A stretch of DNA of 64,000 bases. It comes from Azolla caroliniana. Lineage: Eukaryota; Polypodiophyta. The stretch spans positions 16,926,001 to 16,990,000 of the forward strand of contig JBHGNT010000012.1 of assembly GCA_043228905.1 (NCBI GenBank), written 5' to 3'. The notes beneath the pieces were generated by a model that saw nothing but the letters and a program-made list of their open reading frames with translations, was not told the origin of the DNA and did not search any database. The position numbers were made by a program, and so were the translations under genes. Below, in pieces: positions 46,891-56,838 of the stretch; position 1 is the first letter of the stretch, and each line of letters begins with the position of its first letter.

Positions 46891-49800
46891 GTCTAACAAT
46901 TCATTACCACTTAAGACTTACATAAGCTTATTACCTAGCGAATGACCAAAAACATGTGCCTTTTCCCATTTCAAGTGATCCATTAAAGCAATTGCATCCA
47001 TAGCCATGATTTCTGTCCTGCATTTTATAGCCTTAAGTTCATTGCATGAGCTAGAAACAATAAATTAAATTATCATAATGGCAAACACACCAAAATATCC
47101 ACGACTTCTCAAAATTTTATTGGAATATCAATAAGCATTAAAAAATGACCTGAATATCCCTCGGAAGTAGTGAAGTATGTGCTTCAGTGGGATATTCTGG
47201 CAATTTCTTAAAACTTAAGATACTTTGGCATTTTACCCTTCATTAAAATGTCATTCTAGTCTACAATGTTGGCAATTTGATAAAACGTGAGAGCTATGTT
47301 GGAAAGTATGGATTCGCCCAAGACAATATGATTCAATCATGCACCCACTTGGAAAAGAAAGGCAAGAAGCTTTTGAATAAGCATATAAATTTTAATAAAA
47401 TCGAGGATAGGTGAAAAGAATAGAGAAATTATACGTGTATTTAGACTTGCTTTCGGGTGCTGAGCTCTTCCCAACCCCACGACTATCAAATGCGCAGATT
47501 TGTATTCCAGAAAGAGACATATTGGCGTTGTCTTTTACTGAAGAAGGTTCATCCTCTTCATAATCTTGACTGGGGATAGCTAGCTCTCTAATTTGATGAT
47601 TCCACGCTTCAAGAGTTGCAGCGAATCCTTTAAATCCCAGTGACATAATGCAAATAAGTAGAAGTACTTAAACCACTTTAATTAGCATTGATCATCAAAG
47701 AAAAAAAACAAATGCTAATCACTTATTTCTTCCTGAAATTGGAACAAAGCAAAAATACATGATAAAACAACTGCTGTTCATTCTTATCTCCATAAAATTG
47801 AACAAACGGAAAGTGAAAAACAAATGTTGATCATTTCTGTCTCCATAAAATTTAAACAAAAGCAAAAGAATAAAGATAAAACAAATGCTAGTCATTTATC
47901 TCCTGGAAATTGAAGTAAAAGAAAGTGAAAAAAAAGGCTAAAAATTTGTTGTTCCCTGAAAGCAAAAATATCCATGATAAACAAAAAGAAACATTATTAA
48001 CTTATTTCTTTATGAAATTACACCGAAAACGACTCATAAGATCAAACAAATGCTAACCACTTATTTCTCAAAAAGGGCCATGAAAAAATGAAAAAAAAAA
48101 CAGGAAAAACCAAATTCAATTCTCCATAGAACCAGAAGAAAATGCATGAAACATAAAAGCTATCACTTATTTTTGCATATGTAAGTAACACAGTCTATGA
48201 AAGGCTGAATAGACATATGTGACCAAAACATTTTATACAAACACATAAAACTTGAATAATTGTCTCTCATCATAAATATAACAGATAATATGTAAACTAA
48301 CCACAAGATAAATTTAAGGTGTTTCTTCAGTATGTCCCCTTTGACCATTCTAGATCATATCGATTACAATAGTGTGACCTCTGTCTCCTTTTAAAGCAAT
48401 GATGGCTTTTATCCCTATTAGATAATGAGTTTGTGGATGAGATCACCGAGTCCACATTCATTTTGCGTGAAAATGTGTAATGCCTCTCCCAATGTGACTC
48501 CTCTAGGGCGTGTTCTATTGTGTGTAGACCTCTAGGCAACTGACATGGGTGGAATCATGGCTATAAATAAGTTAGTGATGGTTCTCTTTACGGCTGTGTT
48601 GGCCTGTCTCTCCTCTTTTTAGAAGGTTAATCCCATTGATTCTTGAGATTTTCTTTTGATAGCATTTGTAGTTAAAGCAAGCATAATTGGTCCTCAGAGT
48701 CAGTGGCTCTTTGTAATGGTTCAAAGCCTTATTAAAGAGGCATGTTCCTCCTCCTGTCAGAGCTCCTTCAAGTTCAAGCAAGCATTATCAGTCCTCAAAG
48801 TTTCGTGAAATTCTGTAATGGCCAAAGCCTTCCTAAAGAGGCATATTCTCCTGCCAAACCTCGCTGTGGCTCTTCCCAAAACTGAATTGGCAAGAACAAG
48901 ACACCATCCAAGTGTGGTTGCAATTCAATGCCTATGGCCAGGTGATTGGAGTCTTGGAAAAACATGAAATGATAAGATGTGGATGTTCCTTCCTAGTGCA
49001 CCTGGTGTTCTTCACTACAAAATACAAGAGGGAAGCCACCTGTGCACCCAAAAAAATAGAATTGTGGAAAGCACAAGATGACGATGAAGATAACTACATT
49101 CTGGAAACAAACGAGAAGCCGATGTCTAATATGTAAACCTCTAGTGCTACAGAAAAAGAACAGGCTAAAAGTCTTATTTTAAATGTCCTCTCGATTCTCT
49201 CTTGCTGCTTTTCGATAAAGCTAAAAACTGCTGTTTGATGAGCCTGTGTCGTATTAGGTAGTTGGTTGGGTGAAGGCTGACCAAGCCGCAAATGTTTAGC
49301 TGGTCTTTTTTGACGATCAGCCACACTGGAACTGAGACACAGCCCAGACTCCATAGGGAGGCAGCAGTGGGGAATATCAGACCATGGGTGAAAGCCCGAT
49401 CCAGCAATATGGCGCGAGTGGGTGAAAAACGTTGCATTAGCGAGGAAGGGCAATGCCACTTGTAAAGCTCTTTCATCGAGGTCGATTATGACAAGAGTTG
49501 AAGAAGACGCCCTAGCTAATTCCATGCCAGCAGACGTGGTAAGACGGGGGCGGGGGGCAAGTGTTATTCAGAATGACTGGGCGTAGAGGGCACATAGGCA
49601 GTGAATCAGGTTGAAAGTCAAACACACCAGCTCAACTGGTGGAATGTTTTCAAAACCAATTTACTCGAGTGGGACAGAGGGGAGTGGAATTTCGTGTGTA
49701 GGGATAAAATCCGGAGAATATATGAAGGAATGCTGAAGTAGCAGAGGCAGCTTTCTGGTGCTCGCCATATGCAGGTAGACTTGCACATACAGTTCCGTTG

Positions 49801-51838
49801 GGGGGATATGGCCAGCAAGGGACCAATGCCTACCCGACTAAGCGCATGGAAAAATTAATTGAGTATAAAACATATTTCTAAGCTTTACTTCATTCTGATT
49901 GTTTGGAGGGCGACCGTGAAAAGTCACTGAATGAAGTTCTCCTGTGGGCACTGCAAAAACCCACGGCAGAGCGGATATTACTAATCGACGTATAGGATAT
50001 GATGATGGCAACAGCATGTCATAAAAGGAGATAACTGGGAATAGCCAACTCTTAGCATATCTCCAACTACACACCATTTGTAGAGACAAAGGCACCGACA
50101 AGAGATATCAAGCTCAACAATACTATAGAATAAGGGGGATAGAGTAAACCCAAATAGGAAGCTTTTACCAATGGGCAATCTAATGTGAAAGGAACACACC
50201 AAAATTATAAAAAGCTATAAAACCCACCCTTTGGTGACTTTTGTAGCTCTTCTCCAATCTTGGGGTTTTCCCTTTCTATATGTGTATTAGGAACTTTCAC
50301 TCTATCCCCTTAATCTTCTATTAGAGCTAAGAGTGATTAGGGTGAGTGGCAGTTGAACGAGGGGTACCTGTGCATTGAGGATCTAAAGCGAGTGCACCGG
50401 CGATAAAGGAAACTGGGATTCAATATGGGCATGGCAAACATCTGAAGTGTAACCACACACACTCCACACGACCTTTGCCGCTTCCCCAAAACCAAGTCCA
50501 ATCCTCTCCCTCTCCCGCTCCCTTACTCCAAAAGGGATTCACCACTTTGGATCACATATTGACACTCCAAGACCTTATTAATGAAGGAAGAGGCCATAAA
50601 AGGACAATCCATTGTTGCTTTGAGGATTTCTGCAAAGCCTTTGAAATTGCACCATGTGCTCAACGCTGCTGCAGCTAGAAGCCCTTGGTGTTCCAATAGA
50701 TATGCAATGGGGAATCTATGCATTATAAGAATCAGTGCCAAGAAAAGTTTGTGCACAATAAATAGTCGAAGATTGTGGCTGGCACAATACGAGTGAATCA
50801 AAGATGCACACTATCAAGAGAAGTGGTACTTAATTACATAGAGATTGGGCGGTTCACAAGCACAATTGGCAAGGACAACCATACCAACATTACTATATGT
50901 TGATGGCATGATATTGATCTCTGATGCTCCAGAGGAACCATAAAGACATCTAGATGGTTTAATGTCAAATTTTATAGACAAAGATTCTTCGGTTATTGTT
51001 GATCAAACTAAGGTTAAGTCATTTTATAGCACGGGTAACAAGAATAGAACCAGAATTCTTCTTGGGAGAAGAAAGATCCTCATAAGCACATACACAGTCT
51101 GTAATTCATCCAGTGAATAGGTCCCCAATTGCATGTCCATAGCATCAAAATCGTAAAATTGAGAGACCCTTAGTTTGATCCTTACCCTGTGCTTAGCCCC
51201 ATTCCGTAGATTGTATGTAGTCTCTCATTGATGTGAATAAAATATTTATGCATTAGTACATCGATCTCTTCTAGCATCTCAACATAGATTTAACCCCGGG
51301 AGCTGTGCCAAAAGCCTTACAGAATTCTGAGAGCAACAGTATGCCTTCCTTTCATGTGTTCATCCCTCTTCAATGATGGCTCTAAGTGTAGAGTATATGG
51401 GTCCAGTTATCCTTTACCAAAACCTGCTTCTTTTGCCCCAACGGCCCTCCTCCATGATGTCTTAAGTATAGGTTCTGGGATCCATAGTGATATTAATCAT
51501 TTTGGGTCTGTAATGTTCCATATCCATGCATTTTCGGCTCAATGCTTTACTGCATGCTCTTAAACATAGATCCATTACACAATGGCCAAACATGGTGCCA
51601 CCTGATCAATCCTGATTGTTCTGTAGTTGCTCGGTACCATGGGGTTCCCATTCTTTTAATAGAAGCACTGAACCCATGAATAATCTCCTAACAAACTAGA
51701 TGCAAACAGAATCATAACATGAAAATTAGAGATAAAGAGAAAAAGAAACATACCCATGATAAGCAGCACTTTGGTGTCCCCTTGCCCAAATGTCTCATAG
51801 TAGATGGACACATTTTCACTAGTTTCACAATGGGGCAT
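44595..51838 (-). CDS. Alpha/beta-hydrolase fold protein, eight exons
   Basis: A soluble serine-hydrolase-fold enzyme of unknown substrate. Exons in transcript order: 51754-51838, 47435-47627, 46935-47017, 46513-46613, 45843-45938, 45646-45699, 45100-45248, 44595-44790. All introns are GT-AG and the phases join to 318 residues. The catalytic triad is visible: nucleophile Ser in GHSLG (codon near 46940, with the last Gly codon split by an intron), acid Asp in HGRGDVIAS near the exon 7/8 junction, and His in LPGGHLITH (near 44720). CAFDSRGVGKSS after strand 4 is typical of the fold. The N-terminus MPHCETSENVSIYYETFG fits related plant proteins. The first intron (4.1 kb) contains organelle and LINE insertions. 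No targeting peptide is obvious. The split GHSLG does not harm the protein. Confidence 0.88.
46681..46888. repeat. (GA)n microsatellites in a hydrolase intron
   Basis: A short GA run lies at 46677-46690, and an uninterrupted AG tract of about 68 bases at 46820-46888, both inside the intron between exons 3 and 4. Confidence 0.9.
47690..48120. repeat. Degenerate tandem repeat in hydrolase intron 1
   Basis: About six diverged copies of a 55-70 bp AT-rich unit containing ACAAATGCTAATCACTTATTTCT and CTGAAATTGAA, such as near 47708, 47830, 47882 and 48046. Copy number is by eye. Confidence 0.6.
48675..48870. repeat. Diverged 101-bp tandem duplication in intron 1
   Basis: AAGCAAGCAT...GTCCTCA...CTGTAATGG...AAAGCCTT...AAAGAGGCAT occurs in order at 48675 and again at 48776, with clear divergence. 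Confidence 0.7.
49230..49775 (+). pseudogene. rrn18: Nuclear insertion of plant mitochondrial 18S rRNA (rrn18) fragment
   Basis: The segment follows small-subunit rRNA closely. It includes GATTAGGTAGTTGG-like sequence (near 49250), the helix region ATCAGCCACACTGGAACTGA (49315), GGCAGCAGTGGGGAAT (near 49360), CGATCCAGCAATAT, CTTGTAAAGCTCTTTCATCG and a degenerate 530-loop block (near 49530). AATGACTGGGCGTAGAGGGC (near 49575) and GTGGAATTTCGTGTGTAGGG (near 49690) follow. The variants fit plant mitochondrial rather than plastid rRNA. It covers roughly one third of the gene, carries many transition-type changes and a small insertion near 49425, and breaks off near 49775. It lies in the first intron of the hydrolase gene, on the antisense side. 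Confidence 0.88.
49765..49835 (+). pseudogene. Possible organellar group II intron domain V fragment
   Basis: Right after the rrn18 block, CTCGCCATATGCAGG...CTTGCACATACAGTTCCG and GGGGGGATATGG resemble the domain V hairpin and flank of plant organelle group II introns (usual form GAGCCGTATGCG...CGTACGGTTC). If correct, the insertion joins two non-adjacent mitochondrial segments. The match is short and degenerate. Confidence 0.45.
50480..51080 (+). pseudogene. LINE (non-LTR) reverse transcriptase remnant
   Basis: Broken coding sequence in several frames: GFTTLDHILTLQDLINEGRG (50536-50595), CCFEDFCKAFEIAP (the DF.KAFD motif, near 50615-50655), LEALGVPIDMQWGIYAL (near 50673-50725) and LLYVDGMILISDAPEEP (near 50895-50940), where the catalytic YADD has become YVDG. 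A polymerase of this type would act at the nick during target-primed insertion. Stops and frameshifts make it inactive. Ends were not found. Confidence 0.75.
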
Positions 51839-52270
51839 TCTGAAATGTCTTCTTCCTGCTCTTTCTATCTTTCTATCTTTCTTTCAACTAGTGGGCTATC
51901 AAGTAATTGAACCTGTGATCTGCAAAGAGAAAAAGAAAAAGAAGCATAGATTAACTCTTTAGATGGATGCATGGATAGATAGAATAATCAATAGATAGAT
52001 AAGTATTATCTTGAAAATATTTTCAGAGAGTTAGCTACAATTTTAAAATAGGTCTCTGAAGATTGGTACCAAGCTTTCGAGACAGATGAGGATCCCTCTC
52101 CTGTCCAGATGGAAGGCTTCATCAGAAATTTGGCCAGGAATCTCTCTTTCTATTGATTCATCAATCTGAAAGCATACAATACAGGCAGTGAAACAAGTGG
52201 TGTTAGAGAGTCACATATAAGATCCTTTATGGTCACACTCACACACACACACCAAACTACACAAACTATG
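51839..52270 (-). promoter_or_regulatory. Presumed upstream region of the hydrolase gene
   Basis: Non-coding sequence upstream of the hydrolase ATG, with CTTTC and (CA)n short repeats. The purine-rich stretch near 52080-52160 on the minus strand could be 5' UTR. No firm promoter element was identified. Confidence 0.3.
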
Positions 52271-52289
52271 GCTTGAATGGGCCCTACTT

Positions 52290-52430
52290 TGTTGTCGGTG
52301 CAGTTGCCGCCATTGCCAGTTGCTAGGGGGGGTTTCCGAAAGGAGATGTTGCCATTGCCAAGGGAGGGTTCCGAAAGGATCTACCACCGTTGCCCAAGGG
52401 CCAGGTTCCGAAAGGACCTGCCTTATGCCA
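52290..52430. repeat. Degenerate ~40-bp tandem repeat
   Basis: Three copies of a unit containing TTGCCATTGCC...AGGG..GGTTCCGAAAGGA, with TTCCGAAAGGA at about 52334, 52368 and 52407. Confidence 0.75.
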
Positions 52431-52436
52431 TAATAA

Positions 52437-52473
52437 GGGTGCGGGCACCTGCCTTACACGGGTGCCCGCACCC
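52437..52473. repeat. Perfect 13-bp GC-rich hairpin
   Basis: GGGTGCGGGCACC at 52437-52449 is followed, after an 11-base loop, by its exact reverse complement at 52461-52473. It stands out from the AT-rich surroundings. Function unknown; it may be part of an LTR or a transposon end. Confidence 0.9.
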
Positions 52474-53017
52474 AAAACCCTACCCCTTGTAGTTCCATGA
52501 GGATCAATCAATCATGCATAGATGCGGGGTGACCAACATCCATATGCGCCCAACCATCCTATATAAACATGTGCTTTAGTCATCGATGAACCATTATGGT
52601 TCAATGCTAATCTTCGACATATTCTTGTAATCTTGTTCTTCCTGTCCACGTAATTACATTCTCTTCTATCATGTTAACTTAATCTTGGGCACGACCTTCA
52701 CAAGTTGGATCAAAATACCCTCTCCTTCTTTTTTCAAGAGTTTCTCAAACTTTATCCTTGCAATGGAGACTGTTTGTAAGCAAGAGTATATGCATGTTAT
52801 GATAACATGTGGCAATGATAACGTTATGGGCATTATGGAAATGTTGATGCAACCGACTTTATGATGCGGCAGATCAACGTCTCTCAAATGTCTTGTTTGA
52901 GATATGGGAGAACTTGCTGGCAGTAGTCCGTGGCCAGTATGACAATATGTATGGTTCCCTAGAGACTGTAAACAAGAGAAGGAAGAAGCTTCTTCACTTA
53001 TGGAAAAAGTTGCCCCT
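52474..53017. other. LTR-like or retroelement remnant
   Basis: A TATA-like CTATATAAAC at 52559-52568 is followed by a T-rich leader-like stretch, then sequence without an open frame. It could be an LTR and leader of an unidentified element cut by copia B, but no boundary was found. Confidence 0.3.
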
Positions 53018-53115
53018 TGTTAAGGATTAGGTAATTAATTAAGGAATAATTATTACCTAATTATGTGATTAAGTTAAGCGGAAGATTAAGTGAGATGTGT
53101 GGTATGTGTGTGAGA

Positions 53116-53175
<60 letters not shown>

Positions 53176-53500
53176 CACTTACGAAGAACACAAGATGGGG
53201 GATGAGTAAATATATTAACTTAGCATTATCATCATCTATCATCAAATACAAAAATACCTTCAATGTGGTATATATAGGTTTCATGTGCAAGGGTGCACAT
53301 GTGCTAGGAGAATATAGGTACAACATGTAAGTCCTATATTAAATGAGCATGGAGTGGTGGATCTACAATGTATCCCACTCAAGTACAAAATCCTATTTAA
53401 GGCTTTATGGTCAACACACTAACTAGATTCTATCTAGGTAACTACTTAGTTACATGTGTTGACTAACTAACTAAACTAAGTTGAGCTTGATCTCTCAACA
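53018..53500 (-). mobile_element. 3' LTR of copia B
   Basis: 483 bp, TGTTGAGAGATCAAGC...CCTTAACA on the minus strand, next to a polypurine tract (TTGAGGGGGCG, 53501-53511). Its first bases match the copia A and C LTRs. It holds a (GA)n tract of about 55 bases at 53117-53172. No second LTR of this copy was found. Confidence 0.8.
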
Positions 53501-53511
53501 CGCCCCCTCAA

Positions 53512-54318
53512 GCTCAAGTGTGAGGCGTTTGACATCCGGCGTTGTTTGGCTTCCGATGTCGGCTTTCCTCGCCGTGGCAATCTCGGTTCCTCCCCCTCAA
53601 GCTGGTGACGAAGGCTTGTAGTGTGTGGGTGAAGGTCGACTACTTCCACCCATCGTGGGTTACGAGCTACTTCAGTGGAGCTCTTGGGCTCTTGTTCGGC
53701 CGCTACCTTCATCGCGAAGGCGTAATGATGGGCCATATACTCGTTGTAGCCAAGCTGAGTGATGGGATTCTTCTCTCTAGAAGAGCATCGAAGTTTTTCG
53801 CTCGCTGATGTGAGTGCCTTCTTTACTCCGGTTGTACGCATGATGGGTACACCGAACTCACTGTCTAGTGAGGGAACTGATCCATCCGAATCATTGTCGT
53901 CGGGGTAATCGACTTCGTTTTCGGGCATCTTGCCCTTGCCCTTGTCCAATTTCGGACTTGCCCGCGACATGCTTGGGTCACGTGAAGATTCTTGTGGGCC
54001 ACTAAGCTCGGTCGTAACCGGACTTTCTTCGTTCATATGCGCGAGTTGATCTTCGGCTTCTACCTCTTGTTCGGCGTAATCCGCATCGAGCGTAGTCGGA
54101 GTCGAAGAGGTCTTTGGTGCGTACCAGGATGCGTACTCGTTGAAGACTACGTCTCGACTTACGCGAACTTCTCGTGTCGACGGGTTGTAGCACTTGTACG
54201 CCTTCTTCTCGGACGAGTATCCTACAAGGATACATCTCTCCGACTTTGCGTCGGGCTTCTGTCGTTGTTTGTTCGGGATGCGTACATTCGCAATGCTTTC
54301 AAATACTTTGAGAGGCGA
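53512..54318 (-). pseudogene. Copia B pol fragment with RT and RNase H deleted
   Basis: On the minus strand the frame holds the end of the integrase region (CILVGYSSEKKAYKCYNPST, near 54190), DVVFNEYASWYAP, an acidic linker, and the RT entry [20 protein letters not shown]. After NPRWVEV (about 53640) it jumps straight to sequence next to the polypurine tract. About 2 kb encoding RT and RNase H is therefore missing. At 54318 it ends abruptly where an oppositely oriented integrase fragment begins. It resembles copia A more than copia C. Confidence 0.8.
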
Positions 54319-55330
54319 CAACTACCAGAGGCTTCAAGATTTACAATCGAAACAAGTTGTGTTCGGATTACCAAAGTTTAGTGGCCGGAAGGCCCAAATA
54401 TGTGAAGCATGCCAACTCGGGAAGCAACATCGGCTTCCATTCCCCACGTCAACTACCGGAGGTTTCAAGATTTGCAATCGAAACAAGTTGTGTTCGGATT
54501 GCCAAAGTTTAGTGGCCGGAAGGCCCAAACACGTCAACTACCGGAGGCTTCAAGATCTGCAATCGAAACAAGTTGTGTTCGGATTGCCAAAGTTTAGTGG
54601 CCGGAAGGCCCAAATATGTGAAGCATGCCAACTTGGGAAGCAACACCGGCTTCCATTCCCCACCGAACGAAACCATAGCTGTAACAAGCTCGATCTAATC
54701 TATTCGGATGTATGGGGACCGACACAGAACGTTAGTCTTGGCGGGAGTCGGTATTTCTTCTCCTTCATCGATGACTACAGTCGGCACACGTGGGTCTACC
54801 TCATCGAGAAGAAAAGCGAAGTCTTCGACTGTGTGCGGAACCTTCAAAGCTTAGTCGAAAGGGAAACAGAGAGGAAGATAAAGTGTTTGCAGTTGGATGG
54901 TGGAAAAGAATACTTTTCTGGCCAATTCAACAATTATCGGCAGCAAAAAGGAAATTCGGAGAGAATTCAGCTGTCGATATACACTGGAACAAAACGGTGG
55001 GGCCGAAAGAAAGAATCGGTCGATTGTCGACGCGGCAAGGGTAATGCTGGAGGAGAAGAGCATGCCCAAATTCTACTGGGTTGAGGCAGTTTGGACGGCC
55101 GTCTACATCGAAAACCGGGTCGGGGACGAAGTGTTAGCACATGAGCTGTATTTCGGGTGGAAGCCGAATTTGAGACACATTCGGATATTCGGTAGCATAG
55201 CATATGCACAATTTGAGACACATTCGGATATTCGGTAGCATAACATATGTGCATGTACCAGATGAGAAGTGGAGGAAGCTGGATTTGATATCGGAGAAGT
55301 GCATACTTGTCTGCTACTCGCATGAAGAAT
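54319..55330 (+). pseudogene. Inverted copia integrase fragment with triplicated zinc-finger module
   Basis: On the plus strand, the integrase zinc-binding segment (GLPKFSGRKAQICEACQLGK plus HRLPFP) occurs at 54319-54449. A shortened copy follows at 54450-54534 and a third begins at 54535. The third continues into SDVWGPTQ, FFSFIDDYSRHTW and LQLDGGKEYF (near 54885). After a frameshift near 54960 the frame gives QNGGAERKNRS (catalytic Glu), FYWVEAVWTAVYI and NLRHIRIFGSIAY. A 42-bp duplication at 55168-55243 and several stops follow. It resembles copia C. It meets copia B tail to tail at 54318. Confidence 0.8.
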
Positions 55331-55372
55331 GAATTTGAGACGATCTAGTTATAAATATATTATATGAAAGAG

Positions 55373-55885
55373 ATATAAAAAACCTCGTGAATCCCACGAG
55401 TTTAATGTATTTTATTAGATTAATCAATGTTAAGATAAGAATATGAATTTGGATTGAAAGAGAAGGATATAAAAAACCTCGTGAATCCCACGAGTTTAAT
55501 GTATTTTATTAGATTAATCAATGTTAAGATAAGAATATGAATTTGGATTGAAAGAGAAGGATATAAAAAACCTCGTGAATCCCACGAGTTTAATGTATTT
55601 TATTAGATTAATCAATGTTAAGATAAGAATATGAATTTGGATTGAAAGAGAAGGATATAGAAACCTCATGAATCCCACGAGTTTAATGTATTTTATTAGA
55701 TTAATCAATGTTAAGATAAGAATATGAATTTGGATTGAAAGAGAAGGATATAGAAACCTCATGAATCCCACGAGTTTAATGTATTTTATTAGATTAATCA
55801 ATGTTAAGATAAGAATATGAATTTGGATTGAAAGAGAAGGATATAGAAACCTCGTGAATCCCACGAGTATAGTTTATTTCGTGAA
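55373..55885. repeat. 93-94 bp minisatellite with a conserved hairpin in each unit
   Basis: About 5.4 units; the marker AACCTCGTGAATCC recurs at 55381, 55475, 55569, 55662, 55755 and 55848. Each unit contains CTCGTG-AATCC-CACGAG, a six-base-pair stem with a five-base loop. Two units carry CTCATG on the left arm. The final half-unit (near 55879) has TTCGTG-AATCC-CACGAA, in which both arms changed together. The open frame on the minus strand is just the repeat. Confidence 0.9.
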
Positions 55886-56205
55886 TCCCACGAATATAGT
55901 TTATTAATTAGTGTTTTTAGAAATATATCCAATTTCCAAAGTTTTCACACCCTTATTACATTGTGCTTCCCATCCTTATATAGTGATGAGAGAGTCTTAG
56001 CAATCCATGCTTTTTCACTAACTATAGACTCCATGCTTTCTCTATCTATAGACTATATGCTTTCTCTAACATGTTTTTTCTAAAAGTGATCATGCTTTTT
56101 CTAACCTCATGCGTTTTTATCAACTATAGTGTTCATGCACGATAGATGTGCAAGTGTAGCTTTTTTTTATCATGCGTTTATCTTCTAACTAATGTTTTTT
56201 CCTAG
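55886..56205. other. AT-rich spacer with short CATGCTTT repeats
   Basis: Several copies of CATGCTTTCTCTA and AACTATAGACT (56010-56110). Nothing coding recognised. Confidence 0.5.
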
Positions 56206-56230
56206 ACCCTAAACCCTAAACCCTAAACCC
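56206..56230. repeat. Interstitial telomere-like repeat (CCCTAAA)n abutting an LTR
   Basis: Three CCCTAAA heptamers plus a final CCC, ending exactly where the gypsy D LTR begins (TGTCGTGA at 56231). Confidence 0.9.
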
Positions 56231-56745
56231 TGTCGTGAAGATTTCTGGCTATAGTGTGAAACCGGGGTGGAATGGGCAAGTCGATGGTGTGCAACATGTG
56301 CACACGTATACTAGGAAATGGTGTATAGAAATAAGAGGGGAAATTTTATCCCACATTGTAAGATCCCTCCCTCTTTGGGCTATAAAAGGGAGGGAGGGGT
56401 CACTTATGAAAGGGTTGCCTATTTTGAGTGAGAGAGGCATACCACTTAGGTCGAGGGTTTCCTATTCAGGTTTAGGGTTTCGGTTAGGGTTTCTTCTTGG
56501 GTTTCCTTTAGGGTTTTACTATACTTCTCTACTTGCTTATCCGATTAGGGTTTTCTTGTAGTCATTGGGTGCGGCCTATGCGGCCATGGTTGTAATGCGT
56601 GTGGTGTTCTTCTTAATACAAACCATTTGTGTATCTTGCCTCCATCATTTTTCTCGTTCAATGTTAATGTTTTATTCCTTCTCCTCTTGAGCTAAGCTTC
56701 CATTTCTTGTCTTACTCTTTCTCTTCTACTCCCTAGTCTAAGACA
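56231..56745 (+). mobile_element. 5' LTR of gypsy D
   Basis: 515 bp with TGTC...GACA ends. TATAAAAG lies at 56381-56388. Downstream are several TTAGGGTTT-like boxes (56464-56550). A primer-binding site starting TGGTCCCGCC follows at 56750, four bases after the LTR. The LTR abuts telomere-like repeats; the possible target duplication (aaccc) cannot be checked because the 3' end is gone. Confidence 0.75.
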
Positions 56746-56838
56746 CTCGTGGTCCCGCCTCGGATCCTACACGCGCTTGCAGAATATCGTGACATCTTTG
56801 GTGAACCCGACGTGAAGAGGCGGCAAGGGAGGACAGAG

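Noticed and set aside
47392-47646. ATG at 47646 as an independent start of the hydrolase
   Set aside because: The phase-matched splice from 51754 to the acceptor before 47627 gives the conserved LLIMGFAATLEAW joint, so this ATG lies in the intron.
49230-49775. Functional rRNA gene or plastid 16S fragment
   Set aside because: It covers only part of the gene, has many changes at conserved positions, and diagnostic stretches (GATCCAGCAATAT) fit mitochondrial rather than plastid rRNA.
55514-55864. Minus-strand ORF of 116 residues
   Set aside because: It is a translation of the 93-94 bp minisatellite and repeats with the same period.
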